From Leptospira semungkisensis (lineage in GTDB: Bacteria; Spirochaetota; Leptospiria; Leptospirales; Leptospiraceae), in assembly GCF_004770055.1 (NCBI RefSeq), contig NZ_RQEP01000019.1, forward strand, positions 372,001 through 436,000: a stretch of DNA of 64,000 nucleotides. The letters run 5' to 3'. The notes under the pieces are model-generated. The model saw only the letters and a program-made list of their open reading frames with translations, was not told where the DNA came from and searched no databases. The position numbers and the translations under genes are program-made. This document shows, piece after piece, positions 37,206-47,550 of the stretch. Position 1 is the first letter of the stretch. The number at the start of each line of letters is the position of its first letter.

Positions 37206-38207
37206 TCAAAGATCTTTTAAAAGATCGTCTTCTTCTTTTGTGTTTTTCTTTTTATTGCCGGGAAATGAGGAGAAATTGATCGGACCTCTATGACCCGTCT
37301 CTTTCATCCAAATCTTATCAGACTCGTGCCTAGATAAGTTTTCTGCAAACGCTTCCAAGAATAAATATTCTTTCTTAGAAGGATGCTGTATTACAGATTT
37401 AGAATGTTCTAATATAAGCTTCTTCATCTTTTCGGTGTCGCCCTTTCCGGCCACCGCCTGGATCTGAAAGGCTCTCGCCAATCGAACGCCTACTTGATCC
37501 CCTAATTTGACAGCCTCGTCCATTTGCTTGAACGGATCCTTTCCCTCCGGAGTCGCACCGGGGACAGATAGCCAAACGACTGCTTCTAATGCCAGAGGAG
37601 TTCCCCACCATTTCTTAGGATCCAAACATTTAGAAGCTTGGACTACTACGCTTGGCACATCTCTTGTGATCCCTGCGTATCCTTGTGAAGCAAAATCATG
37701 TAGAATAGCCAAAAGACCAGAAGAAAGACCGACTAAGAAATACAATTCTTCGTCTTCGCTCATAGAAGGACATTTGCCCTTCCACTCTCCAAAATGTTGC
37801 AAGAATCGATTGTACGAGTCCCCGTATCTTTTCGCTGCAATCCCGTGAAAGCGGATCTGTCTTGCTTGGTTATCCAAGGCCTCGTCCCCTCTACCCTTAC
37901 GAACAGCAGCAATATATAATAATTCAGCCTCTTGCGCATTTCTTTCCGCGCATACTCCGGCTCCCATTTGAGCAACCATAGTCGCCAATTCCACAGAAGC
38001 ACCGGCTCTTTCAAAGGAAGCAACCAGAGGTCCAAGTGCAGTCCCGCCCTGGCAAATCGCATCCAAATCGTCGGAAGCCAGATAATGAGGGACCAGATGG
38101 TCTTGTGCGTATGAGTTTAAGGTTCTTCCAGTAGCCCAATACACAACAGAACAGTTTGTCATGGTTATTGTAACAATCGTTACAAATAAAAGGATTCGTT
38201 TATTCAT
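37206..38207 (-). CDS. TatT-like TPR lipoprotein of a TPAT transporter
   Basis: 333 residues with a lipoprotein signal ending at C19 (ITMTNC). The mature part is helical with TPR-like repeats (GGTALGPLVASFERAG; NAQEAELLYIAAVRKGRGDEAL; VSVPGATPEGKDP) and matches the size and shape of TatT, the TPR partner of the TRAP binding protein described in Treponema pallidum. It has a charged Lys/Glu tail. It is 13 nt after... rather, upstream of the binding-protein gene on the same strand, so the two are probably co-made. TatT oligomers are proposed to hand ligand to the binding protein. Assignment rests on order, lipobox and repeats. Confidence 0.78.
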   Translation of the reverse strand: MNKRILLFVTIVTITMTNCSVVYWATGRTLNSYAQDHLVPHYLASDDLDAICQGGTALGPLVASFERAGASVELATMVAQMGAGVCAERNAQEAELLYIAAVRKGRGDEALDNQARQIRFHGIAAKRYGDSYNRFLQHFGEWKGKCPSMSEDEELYFLVGLSSGLLAILHDFASQGYAGITRDVPSVVVQASKCLDPKKWWGTPLALEAVVWLSVPGATPEGKDPFKQMDEAVKLGDQVGVRLARAFQIQAVAGKGDTEKMKKLILEHSKSVIQHPSKKEYLFLEAFAENLSRHESDKIWMKETGHRGPINFSSFPGNKKKNTKEEDDLLKDL

Positions 38208-38338
38208 TTTGGTCGGAACTTAATTTTTACTTAGAATTTTGGGGGATTCTGGAAGAAGCTACCGAAGTCGATTCCTTCGTCCAATATTTTTTTTCTAATG
38301 ACCGTTTTATTTTATGGTGCGGTGTTTCTAAAACCATC

Positions 38339-39919
38339 TCAGTTCACGGGAGAGATTACCCGGATTTTTTCGATCAAAGAAACAGTTTCTTGGTCCGGTT
38401 CTATGCCGAGTTCCTTCTTCAGGATCTTTTTCATGTCCTCGAATTTACGCAATGCTTCGTTCTTTCTATCCAAAAGCTGCAAGGATTCGAAGTGGAATCT
38501 CCATGCTCTTTCATCCAGATCATCTAATCGGATCCAACTTTCGGAATCGGACAATAGCGCCCCTGCATCTCCCGATTTTTGGGAAAATTCGCAGAGACTC
38601 TTGTAGATCTCTATCAAATTCTTTCTTAAATATTCGCGTTTTAGCTCGGATTCGGGGAAGTATAGATCGAATTCGAAGAAATCTCCCTTATACAATTCCT
38701 GCGCAGAGCGGTATGCAGTGATCGCTTCTTCTTCTTTTTTATTGCGAAGAAGCTTTCCTGCCTTCTCATACTCTCTTTCAAATTCTACAAAGTCCGCTTC
38801 TACTAGTTCAGGATGAAAATACAATCTGTCTTCTGCGAATACGACTGCTTCCGGATTGCCGAGTATCTTACGAAGTCTAAAGAGTAACGCGTGTAAGCTG
38901 TTGAGAGCATTCTTCTCCGACATTCCTGGCCATAAATTTTCTAGAAGTTCTTCTTTATGAATTCCCTTGCCGTAACGGACCAGAAGCAATTTGATCAGCT
39001 TCAATAATTTCTTCTTACTGGAATATTCGGCTGCTGAGATCTTCTTGCCGTCTAGATCCAATTCCAAAGGCCCGAGCACCTTCACTCTTAGCTTCTTAGA
39101 ATTTTGAGTCTTAGCAACCTTAACGATTTTCTCGTCTCTCAGCTCGGACGCATCTCCCCTATCTTGGCCTGCAAAATTGGAAGTCCCCGGCTTAGTTAGC
39201 CATTTGGAAATGGATTCTTTGAACTCTATTCGTACTTCCCTCTCCGACTTGTTTACGGTTAAGAAGCTATCCACAGAGAACATTAGGACGAGAAAACTAA
39301 AATGAGATGTATAAGGAATCGGAAGTATATCGTTCGCAACCAATATATCCACGATCACACTTCCGAAGAAGAGAATTAGTCCGTAGAGAAGGAAGCGATT
39401 CCTAAAACGATTTTTTAAGAACTGAGTGGTTACCTTAATAAGAGTCCAGATGATCATCAATATCCCTGAAAGATAGGTATATTGCATGATGATAGGCTGA
39501 TCCGTTTCATAGATCACGATTCCCAATGCAGGAAATATCCGAGGATGAGATACACTCATCGTATATGCATTCGGATCATGAATGAGAAGTCCCGCTAAGA
39601 GAATATTTAAGAATACAAAGAGAAGAATGAAGTCCTTGCTAAAGATCCTTTTATAGTTATTCACAAATAGAGCAATGGAAGTCGCAAAGATCGGCACTGC
39701 AACGTTTTCCATTCTCTCCCATACAAGAGCTCTCTCTGGATTTTCCGTATTGATGGTTTGAGTGAAGCAGAATAAGTAAGCACCGTACGTAACTTGCAAT
39801 AGAGCAAAGTAAAGCAGGTATGCTTGCTTTCTGTTCTTAAAATATAAAACTAAATTATGAAACGTACGGTAGACTAGAACCGTCACGACCAAATAGCAAG
39901 AGAGCTGGTAGTACGTCAT
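38339..39919 (-). CDS. Membrane-bound SARP/BTAD-type transcriptional regulator
   Basis: 526 residues. Residues 1-225 hold about seven membrane helices (YYQLSCYLVVTVLVYRTF; LLFVFLNILLAGLLI; FLLYGLILFFGSVIVDIL). A linker leads to a winged-helix-type DNA-binding domain (about 285-385: LRVKVLGPLELDLDGKKIS; HKEELLENLWPGMSEKNA; NSLHALLFRLRKILGN). A bacterial transcriptional activator domain (BTAD, about 395-525) ends the protein. SARP proteins are normally soluble. Here a membrane sensor is fused. It lies upstream of, and in the same direction as, the TPAT operon, separated by 131 nt, so it may regulate it. Confidence 0.82.
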   Translation of the reverse strand: MTYYQLSCYLVVTVLVYRTFHNLVLYFKNRKQAYLLYFALLQVTYGAYLFCFTQTINTENPERALVWERMENVAVPIFATSIALFVNNYKRIFSKDFILLFVFLNILLAGLLIHDPNAYTMSVSHPRIFPALGIVIYETDQPIIMQYTYLSGILMIIWTLIKVTTQFLKNRFRNRFLLYGLILFFGSVIVDILVANDILPIPYTSHFSFLVLMFSVDSFLTVNKSEREVRIEFKESISKWLTKPGTSNFAGQDRGDASELRDEKIVKVAKTQNSKKLRVKVLGPLELDLDGKKISAAEYSSKKKLLKLIKLLLVRYGKGIHKEELLENLWPGMSEKNALNSLHALLFRLRKILGNPEAVVFAEDRLYFHPELVEADFVEFEREYEKAGKLLRNKKEEEAITAYRSAQELYKGDFFEFDLYFPESELKREYLRKNLIEIYKSLCEFSQKSGDAGALLSDSESWIRLDDLDERAWRFHFESLQLLDRKNEALRKFEDMKKILKKELGIEPDQETVSLIEKIRVISPVN

Positions 39920-40213
39920 ATACGCCTTTCGTTTCCTATCTTATCCCGATTCCTGCAACCCATTTATGAAAACGGAATAAAATTTATGACTACTCGCTCA
40001 CTATTTTTATCTGCGAGTCTTGAGAAGCAGCAATATCGCATATTTTAAAAGATTGTAAAGCACGTTCTAACGATTATTAACAAATAACGAATGCCGTTCG
40101 ATGAGAAATGAAAAACTTCATCACTCAGCTTCTTCTTCACATAAAAAAAAACCGAAAGGCAAATCCCTTTCGGTCATTTCGATTGCGAGGTTTTTCGAAA
40201 TAGCTAGGAGTCT
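39920..40213. promoter_or_regulatory. Intergenic region: promoter of the SARP regulator, terminator of giant lipoprotein operon
   Basis: 294 nt. The half next to 39919 must carry the SARP promoter; I see AT-rich sequence with TTTATGA at about 39964 and again 20 nt on, but no clear -35/-10. The part from 40141 carries a strong terminator for the genes on its right. Confidence 0.4.
40143..40174 (-). terminator. Strong intrinsic terminator of the giant lipoprotein operon
   Basis: On the minus strand ACCGAAAGG / CCTTTCGGT (40166-40174 with 40151-40159) forms a 9-bp perfect stem with a 6-nt loop, followed directly by eight U residues (A-run at 40143-40150 on the plus strand). It ends the operon stopping at 40214. 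Confidence 0.9.
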
Positions 40214-43200
40214 TTAAGGGCAGACTATTAAAGAAGAAGGATCAACTAATGCGTCTCCCACGAATCTCATTCCACCCAATAGATAAGGATCCGATACCTG
40301 AGGAGTATTCAAGGTAAAGAACTGAACCTTATCGCTTTTCGCACTGATTGCACAAGCAGTGGAAAGATTCAAAGGACTAGATGTTGCCGCAGCATTTCTC
40401 AATTTAGGGAATGTGATGGTAGGAGGCATCGGTATCTCTTTCATGATACTGTTCACCATCGGGATCACAAGAGTGGTCACCAAAGGTGAGATCACAGATT
40501 TAATTCCTTCCGGATCCAATCCGAACGGATTGTAAGTGGATCCTTCTAACACTTCTACTGCATAATCTAAATTATTAGTTGGATCCAAGATCACTTGTAA
40601 CGCGTTCAAGTTAGCAAGGTTCGGATTATTTGTAGGATTAGAGAAAGTCTTAAAGCGGAAATCTGCATCTGCTGAAAAACTAATCCTTACAGTTCCTAAT
40701 GTTTGTTGGTAACCGTTCGCTCTAGTATCTGCTTGGCAATCCGTAAGATCATCGTCGGTAAGTCCGCTGCAAGATGCAGGCTTCTTAGCAACGATCTGCA
40801 ATTGCATTTCTGTAAAGAAGAGTCTCATCTTAGGAACTCCCGAAGAAGTCATCGGTTTGAATTTCACATTCGGAGCCATGATCGGAGACATTACCATGTC
40901 TATATCATCATAAGACTTCACTGGAGGAGCGATCTGATTAGAAGCATTCAGTCCTTGCAGCTTATTTCTTCCTGGCACAAGGATTGTAACCAAAGGAGAA
41001 GCCTTCAAGAAAGAAGTAGTAAGAGCGAATAACGGATCTGCTCCGGCAAACGCGTTCATTCCATCTATAAATGCTTTGTTGAGTACGATATCCAATCCCC
41101 TTCTCTTCCAAAGATGGAAAGCTGCTTGAGAGATCGTATCAGTGTGCATGGAGATCAAAAAGCCAGGATTCGCGGCGGACTGGCTAAACTGATATGTGGA
41201 TGGAGGAGGACTCGCAGCGGTCCAAGTGCGAGTGGTTACCATTCCTGTTTTTCCAGATTGGGTTCTTAATCCTGCTGCAGGACTATAGGAACTCGTAAAC
41301 GCAAAATCCAAAGAAGTCACGAGTCCTTTGTTCGTACCATCATGCTTCAGAGTAGCATCCGTGTTGAGCTTGAACTTTACAGTAAGCGGGAAATTTCCAA
41401 GAGGAGCAGGAAGATAATCCGGCAGAGTGATGGTCACACCAGTGTCTCTCAAGTCAGAGATCACTGAGTTCAACACGTTCGGAGCGATACGAGTTACGAT
41501 ATCCTTCAACATGTATTGAGTGATGATCTGTTTCACAAGAGGAACGGTAGTGCCTGCCATATCTTGGATGGATTGGCTCCCTACGATCGCAGAGACAACA
41601 TCTCCGAACTGCTCGCTTCCTCCCAGGTAAGTCATTGGAGAAGTCCACATAAAGTCGGAAGTATTCTCTCCCGGATATAGATTCGCCATAGGCAAATGAT
41701 TCGGGTTGGACCAAGGAAGAACGAAGAAGTTATTCGTATTAGAAAGAATATCGGCAGTGCTTGGATTATCCGGGAAGTATGTATCGTTGATCCCGAAAGG
41801 AGTCCTCACACTCATATTGATCAGACCGGCAGAAGTCACACTTAGAGTATTTCTTGCTCGAGCCGTTGCCAAACGAGGTTTGGACAACTGCACATTATTC
41901 CAGTCGTAGCCACTTCCGTTCAATGCACCTTCTACCGCAGGATCCCAGTTTAGTTTTGCTGTGGTGGTAAAGACGAGTAACGCTCCCGGTCCCATGAATG
42001 TTCCGAACCAGTCTTCGAACCTGGAAACCACGAGTAGATCTACTTCCACATAACGGGACTTCAAATCCAGACCTAGTCCAGGAGCAACGGCGCCAGCACC
42101 AGGATTGACTTTTAGATCCGCTTGCACGTTTCCTAATTTTGTTCCTACACCAGCGGAACAACCGTAAGTAGAATTCGTAGAACCACATTTTACGAAAGAA
42201 GGAAGTCTCATGTCGGTTACATACACATCCATGTTCACTGCAGAACTTCCGTTAGCGATCCCTTGGTCCGTGATGTTTAGAGTAGCACTGTATTTGGAGA
42301 ACGGCCCTGGTGAGATAGCGGAAACATCACCGAACGTTTTGAAACAAGCGATCCAGCTGACTGCATTGTCGATATCCACAGTATCATCACACATACTGCT
42401 GATCTTTCCTTTCGGACGACCGAAAGGTGCAAATACTGTAGAAGTGTAACCGTCATATTGTTTTGCTACAGTAGGATAATGACAAAGACTCCAATTCGGA
42501 TCTCCCCAGTGAGTGATTGCCTGGCACTTGGCCTGGTTCCCCGCCTGACAAGCGTTATAGTCTGTCCAGTTCCAAGAAGAATTTGGAGCATAAGGAGCAC
42601 CATTATCATTCGGGCCTCCGTTATCCGTAGGTCCGCATTGAGAAGGTCTTACGTAGCAATACCCTCTTCCTTCCGCTCCCGGTTTGGAACCGAACACTGA
42701 AATGTACTGATAATTCTGAAAAGTACTGAGGTTATTATTTCCCGACATCAAACCATCGGGCTTTATACATGCCTCCCCGATTGTCCAAGCGCCGTTTTCA
42801 TACATCTTCTTCTTAGGATAATCAGGCATGCCTAATAGGAATTCTTGGAATGTGCGAGGAACGCCAGTGCTATCCAGGATCTTGAAAGCTCCTGTAGTAT
42901 ATTTTTGGATTGCCTTACCTAAGAAAGGAAGCATCTGTGCTTCATCCATCACACCGTTTGCAACATAAGGAAGAACGTTATCCGCGTTTTCTAATCTTCC
43001 ATAGTTGAAGCTGAAATATTTTCGGGAGATCTTTCCGTTTGCGGTTTGGATCTCGTAATAATATGTATTTCCACCAACTGTAGGAGCAATCGAAGAAGTA
43101 CTCAAATTCAAAGTGATCGCAGCACTCATAGAGCAAGGAGGAGAAGCGCAAATCTGTTCGTAATTCGTAGAACTAACTTTTTTGAGAACGATGGATTGGA

Positions 43201-43933
43201 TATAATTCTCTCCCGAAACAGGATTCACGAAAGAAGAAGAAAGCTGAAGAGCCGCCGATTGATCAAAAGTCATATCGTTTGTGCCGTTCAGAGCGTACAG
43301 GCTTCCTTGGGTAATCTTATTCGTTAAACTATAATCCGCGCTAGTTCTAAAGGATACAGTATAAGTCTGTAGAGGAATTCCTGCTAATGTAGGAGCATCA
43401 GAAGTGATGGTAAGAGTATAAGTCTCTGCAGGTTTCAACTCTCTATAAGGATTGAAACGTAGTTTTTGACTACTCATCCAATAGAATTCTCCTCCTGGAG
43501 TCGGCCCAGCAAGATTTCCAGAAGTCCCAGCAATCGAGAAATTCGCTTCCGTAAGAGACTTGTTCATCGGCTCTGAAAAGCGGATCTCCAATTCCTTATA
43601 TCGATCCACGTTATCAAGTGAGTTGATATACAATATTGCCTGAGGAGTGGTAGAACCGAAATCTGTAGGAAGAGTGGCAACATCATTGTCCACACTGTTA
43701 TAAGGCGGTTGCATGTTGGGATCCACACCGAACGCCTTTCCTCCAGAGAAAAATCCAAGATCGAAGATATCCGAGAAATCGAATCCTCCTATCTTAGCTC
43801 CCTTACAATCGAAGAGGCCAATCATTAAGAGAAGAAGGAGCAAAAACTCTGTTCCTCTCTTGATGCTCGAATTCACCTCGCTTTTTCCCTCTCCGATATT
43901 CGAAGAAAACGGTTTTCTATTTTTCTGACTCAT
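40214..43933 (-). CDS. Giant lipoprotein with SbsA-like Ig domain
   Basis: 1239 residues from the ATG at 43933, chosen for GAGG 7 nt upstream; a GTG at 43984 overlaps the upstream stop but has no ribosome site. A long charged N-region then a lipobox LFDC gives lipid attachment at about C43. Residues about 95-195 resemble an SbsA/Big_5 Ig-like domain (LEIRFSEPMNKSLTEANF; ETYTLTITSD). The remaining 1000 residues are beta-rich with paired Cys and no family I recognise. It is the second gene of an operon with another giant lipoprotein, 47 nt after it, and is closed by a strong terminator. Confidence 0.78.
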   Translation of the reverse strand: MSQKNRKPFSSNIGEGKSEVNSSIKRGTEFLLLLLLMIGLFDCKGAKIGGFDFSDIFDLGFFSGGKAFGVDPNMQPPYNSVDNDVATLPTDFGSTTPQAILYINSLDNVDRYKELEIRFSEPMNKSLTEANFSIAGTSGNLAGPTPGGEFYWMSSQKLRFNPYRELKPAETYTLTITSDAPTLAGIPLQTYTVSFRTSADYSLTNKITQGSLYALNGTNDMTFDQSAALQLSSSFVNPVSGENYIQSIVLKKVSSTNYEQICASPPCSMSAAITLNLSTSSIAPTVGGNTYYYEIQTANGKISRKYFSFNYGRLENADNVLPYVANGVMDEAQMLPFLGKAIQKYTTGAFKILDSTGVPRTFQEFLLGMPDYPKKKMYENGAWTIGEACIKPDGLMSGNNNLSTFQNYQYISVFGSKPGAEGRGYCYVRPSQCGPTDNGGPNDNGAPYAPNSSWNWTDYNACQAGNQAKCQAITHWGDPNWSLCHYPTVAKQYDGYTSTVFAPFGRPKGKISSMCDDTVDIDNAVSWIACFKTFGDVSAISPGPFSKYSATLNITDQGIANGSSAVNMDVYVTDMRLPSFVKCGSTNSTYGCSAGVGTKLGNVQADLKVNPGAGAVAPGLGLDLKSRYVEVDLLVVSRFEDWFGTFMGPGALLVFTTTAKLNWDPAVEGALNGSGYDWNNVQLSKPRLATARARNTLSVTSAGLINMSVRTPFGINDTYFPDNPSTADILSNTNNFFVLPWSNPNHLPMANLYPGENTSDFMWTSPMTYLGGSEQFGDVVSAIVGSQSIQDMAGTTVPLVKQIITQYMLKDIVTRIAPNVLNSVISDLRDTGVTITLPDYLPAPLGNFPLTVKFKLNTDATLKHDGTNKGLVTSLDFAFTSSYSPAAGLRTQSGKTGMVTTRTWTAASPPPSTYQFSQSAANPGFLISMHTDTISQAAFHLWKRRGLDIVLNKAFIDGMNAFAGADPLFALTTSFLKASPLVTILVPGRNKLQGLNASNQIAPPVKSYDDIDMVMSPIMAPNVKFKPMTSSGVPKMRLFFTEMQLQIVAKKPASCSGLTDDDLTDCQADTRANGYQQTLGTVRISFSADADFRFKTFSNPTNNPNLANLNALQVILDPTNNLDYAVEVLEGSTYNPFGLDPEGIKSVISPLVTTLVIPMVNSIMKEIPMPPTITFPKLRNAAATSSPLNLSTACAISAKSDKVQFFTLNTPQVSDPYLLGGMRFVGDALVDPSSLIVCP

Positions 43934-43980
43934 TTCCAATCCTCGATGTATCTCTTTTAAAAAACTTCTCTTCATCATTC

Positions 43981-46900
43981 TCACCGGGTGAAAATCGTGA
44001 CGAACCTATCCCAATAGGTGTCAGAATTTTCATCCTTATTAAACCTGTCGTAAAAAACGAATCCGTCAGGGAATTGCTTCCTTCCAGTTTCTGTAAGATC
44101 CGCAAAGATACCCATGAGCACTCCTGCGGTGTATATTAAGGAAGTATTATCTTCTTTAGTAGTCTGGATCATTTTCGACATCAAGAGTCGTTTTGTATCA
44201 CTAAAGATCGCCTTGATGGAATACGGAGTCTTCATGTCTGTCTCTAAGTAAGAATAGAATTCTCCGGTCTTGACGACTCCCATCAGTACTCCGACCACGC
44301 TTCTTGCATTGGGAGCAGAAACGGAAGCGAGATCCGCAGTATCTACACTTAATAAAGTCGTAAATAAGTAATCCTGAGTGTTTGTTGTGCCGTCTCTCAG
44401 TATGCTTCCGAGTAGATCGAGTATCGCAGACAATTGAGCATTTGTAGGAATATTGTCTATGATCATGTCCATAGAGAAATCGATGGTAGGAACAAGACTG
44501 TATACGGAAGCAGGATCAAAATAATCTCTGATACGGACTGCCCAATTCCCTAACCTGTCCCATTCAGGATCATAAATATTCGAGACTCTCGAATCAGGAA
44601 ATGCTGCGAGCATATCCCGAACCTCTCCGATATAACCTTCTAAATTATATTGGATGGAAGTAGGACTCTCATTCGCGAGTTTGACTTCTCCTAGTAGATC
44701 CGCTATGGATTGAAAAGTTAAAAGAGCTCCACTCGCTCTCTCCGGTTTTCCCATTTCAGCGAGCATTTGTACGAATACGGAAAGAAGATCCGTGCGAGAC
44801 ATTAGATTGAGTAAACCGTCTTGGTATCTTCTATCGTTCTCCGCAAGAATGGATAAAGGAGAACGCACCGGCTTATTCGTAACTGGATCCAGATAACGGA
44901 AGTAATATTCTTCAGGACCTGCGGAGTTACTTCTCACAGCAGAATCGGAGTTTACAATCTTTACCACATCGATCTGTCGATTTCCAGAACCTGTTTCTGT
45001 ATCTGTGATCCTTGCAAGAAGAGGTCTAGTCAATGCAGCACTCAAACCGGTTAGTATCAGGAACGGATTCTTGTTCGTGCTAGGGCTTGCTTGGTCGTCC
45101 AAGGTCCAGGCCAAGGACAAGATCAAAGGAAGAAGTTTATTTCTTTGTCCCCAAGCATCTTCCACGGAGACTCCGTAAGAAACATTCGGACCGGAAGGAA
45201 GAACCTTGCTATCGGTGAGAAAGGAAAGTCTTTCCATGACCCCAAAGTTAGCCGCAATCGTTTGAGGGATCACACCGTAAGAAGAAGTAGGAGGATAAAA
45301 GATGCTATAGACCGAAGCATCTCCCAAGCTATTAAAAGTAAGAGAACCGCTACCGGAAGTTCCGTAATCCCAGGCCTCCAGATAGAACATACTGTCTCCC
45401 GGAATATCTGAATAATTTTCCTGAAGCACTGGGATCCCAGGTTGTCTGAAATTCGGTTGGGTAGAAGAAGCACATCCAGGTTTCAAGAATACATTCTTGA
45501 GTCTCCAAATCCCATTGATCTTATCCGTGCAATTGCTTCCGTCTTGTAGAATAGGAACAGCATTCATAAGGCCAGTCAGACCGTTTGCGATCAGAGTTAC
45601 GTAAGCCGCCATCTTGTATGGAACTCCGGAACCCAAAGATGCTCTCAAAGGAATGACCGCTACCATTCTCTTCTCATGCAATAACCATTGGAAATTCTTA
45701 TAGATGACTTCTTCGTCCGAATTTAAAGCTCTCTCGGTTGCATCGTCTTTTGCAATTTCCCAAACAGGAATGCTCCATCCCTTAATCCCGGAAGCATTTG
45801 AACCGGAAGAAACTTGGGTAAAGGAATTATTCGCATAATTCGCGTTAGCTTCTCTTCCCCCAGGCCCAACCCATTTACAAAGGCTTGTGCTGTTACAAGC
45901 ACCATTGGAAGTATTGGAAACCTTGATCCTGTATTCGGAAGAAGTCCAACTATCCTTGTAGATCAGATCGGTTCCGGTAGAATCCCTGTATAATTTCCCG
46001 TCGATGGTATAGATGTTTCCATTTGAATCCACACGATTCTTATTGTAGTAAGGACCTCCCCCAGAGATCAAAACGGTGCGGATCAATTTCATGATGAATG
46101 GAATCGTCTTGGTATAAACCGGGTCGTTTGCAGCAGGGATGATACTCGGATCCGGAGCTTCCAAAAGAGTCAGAGTAGGAGTATTGATCCCTATGGAGAG
46201 TGCAGTAGGAGTAGTCGGATCCGCATTCTTAAAGACAGCTCCATCAGCAGAACTTTGGCTCATGAAAGATTTGATCCCAAGACTTCCAGTCATTGCGGAC
46301 CCGAGAGAATAAATGCTATCTCCTACAGTCAGGATCCCGCCTGTCATAGGACCGCCATTCACGGAACCGTTCGGTTCCAATCTCATCATAGAAGTGTCTG
46401 CAGGATTCTCCCAACGAAATCCATAATTATCCGAAAGAGTGAGGATAAACATAAGAGATTCGAGTGCGGTGATAGGACTGCTACTTGTATCGGTAACGCG
46501 ATCCCTTCCCAAAGAATCCATGCGGATCAATTCTTTCAAAGAGAAGTCGACTCCTGAAACAGCCGATGCAAAATCAAACTTTGCAAAATTCTTAGCCATC
46601 TCCAAGGAAAGGATCACATTCGGATCCGAGGTAAAATCCCCTCCTCTACCAAGCATGGGTCGAAGATAACGGAATGCTTCCGTGAGAATAGAGGCGAATT
46701 CTGCCGGATAAGTCGAGTCTCTATAATCTGCAAAGGCGGGATCTGAATAGATCTCTCCTCCATTCGTATAATATTTTTCTAAATTAACTACTAGATTCTT
46801 TAGAACTGTTTCGGATGACTTAGCATCACTGAAGCCTGCCCTCTGCCGGAAAGATTTTCCAACTGCAGAGATGAGTTGGATGATCTTTTCTTTCATCACT

Positions 46901-47550
46901 CTATCGGCGATCATACTCGGATCCACCATTCCCTGCAAGAGACCGTTGATTGCCGCTTTAGCATTCGCATTCTGATTGATCGCCTTATCCAGAACATCCT
47001 CGAGTTCCGTGAACAAGACCTTAATTTCAGGATCTTTTAATATAGAAGAAAGTTCTTCGAACTTAGTCTTCATTGCGTCCTTGGAATAAGTCGCATACAT
47101 ATACTTCAAAGCATCTTGGCTGAGAGGAGAAAGATTTCTTAAAACTGGTTTGTTATATACTCTCAAACGCTCCAACCAGGACTGAAGAGTATCGAAAGCA
47201 GAATTAGGAGCATTGTCGATCCGGTCCAAAAGAGTATGAACACGGACCAAGGATTGGCGAACATGAGCCTGAGGCTTTAAGAGAAGATCGCCTGAAACTC
47301 TTAAGAAGCCTACAATATCCTCTCGGTACGGAATAGTCATAGAGGACTCGAGCCTGTCGTTAAAGTAAACCGGCTGCAGACTGTTAAAGCCTGCTTTTAT
47401 AGAATGATAATCATCGAAAATATTAAATAAGCGGACACCATGATAATCGATATTGTCTGAAAACGTATCTGCTGATGTTTTATCGTCATGAGGCTGGCAG
47501 CCGAACGCCAAACAAAACGCCAATAGAATATAGATTTGTTTTCTGATCAT
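43981..47550 (-). CDS. Giant lipoprotein of unknown function
   Basis: 1189 residues with a clear lipoprotein signal: hydrophobic stretch then AFGC, lipid at C18. The body is Asp/Ser/Asn-rich; the first 300 residues are predicted helical with repeated Leu-rich stretches (LLDRIDNAPNSAFDTLQSW; LEDVLDKAINQN), later parts mixed. No catalytic motif or known repeat was recognised. It is the first gene of a two-gene operon with the Ig-domain lipoprotein. The pair is likely exposed at or beneath the outer membrane. Family membership could not be named. Confidence 0.72.
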   Translation of the reverse strand: MIRKQIYILLAFCLAFGCQPHDDKTSADTFSDNIDYHGVRLFNIFDDYHSIKAGFNSLQPVYFNDRLESSMTIPYREDIVGFLRVSGDLLLKPQAHVRQSLVRVHTLLDRIDNAPNSAFDTLQSWLERLRVYNKPVLRNLSPLSQDALKYMYATYSKDAMKTKFEELSSILKDPEIKVLFTELEDVLDKAINQNANAKAAINGLLQGMVDPSMIADRVMKEKIIQLISAVGKSFRQRAGFSDAKSSETVLKNLVVNLEKYYTNGGEIYSDPAFADYRDSTYPAEFASILTEAFRYLRPMLGRGGDFTSDPNVILSLEMAKNFAKFDFASAVSGVDFSLKELIRMDSLGRDRVTDTSSSPITALESLMFILTLSDNYGFRWENPADTSMMRLEPNGSVNGGPMTGGILTVGDSIYSLGSAMTGSLGIKSFMSQSSADGAVFKNADPTTPTALSIGINTPTLTLLEAPDPSIIPAANDPVYTKTIPFIMKLIRTVLISGGGPYYNKNRVDSNGNIYTIDGKLYRDSTGTDLIYKDSWTSSEYRIKVSNTSNGACNSTSLCKWVGPGGREANANYANNSFTQVSSGSNASGIKGWSIPVWEIAKDDATERALNSDEEVIYKNFQWLLHEKRMVAVIPLRASLGSGVPYKMAAYVTLIANGLTGLMNAVPILQDGSNCTDKINGIWRLKNVFLKPGCASSTQPNFRQPGIPVLQENYSDIPGDSMFYLEAWDYGTSGSGSLTFNSLGDASVYSIFYPPTSSYGVIPQTIAANFGVMERLSFLTDSKVLPSGPNVSYGVSVEDAWGQRNKLLPLILSLAWTLDDQASPSTNKNPFLILTGLSAALTRPLLARITDTETGSGNRQIDVVKIVNSDSAVRSNSAGPEEYYFRYLDPVTNKPVRSPLSILAENDRRYQDGLLNLMSRTDLLSVFVQMLAEMGKPERASGALLTFQSIADLLGEVKLANESPTSIQYNLEGYIGEVRDMLAAFPDSRVSNIYDPEWDRLGNWAVRIRDYFDPASVYSLVPTIDFSMDMIIDNIPTNAQLSAILDLLGSILRDGTTNTQDYLFTTLLSVDTADLASVSAPNARSVVGVLMGVVKTGEFYSYLETDMKTPYSIKAIFSDTKRLLMSKMIQTTKEDNTSLIYTAGVLMGIFADLTETGRKQFPDGFVFYDRFNKDENSDTYWDRFVTIFTR

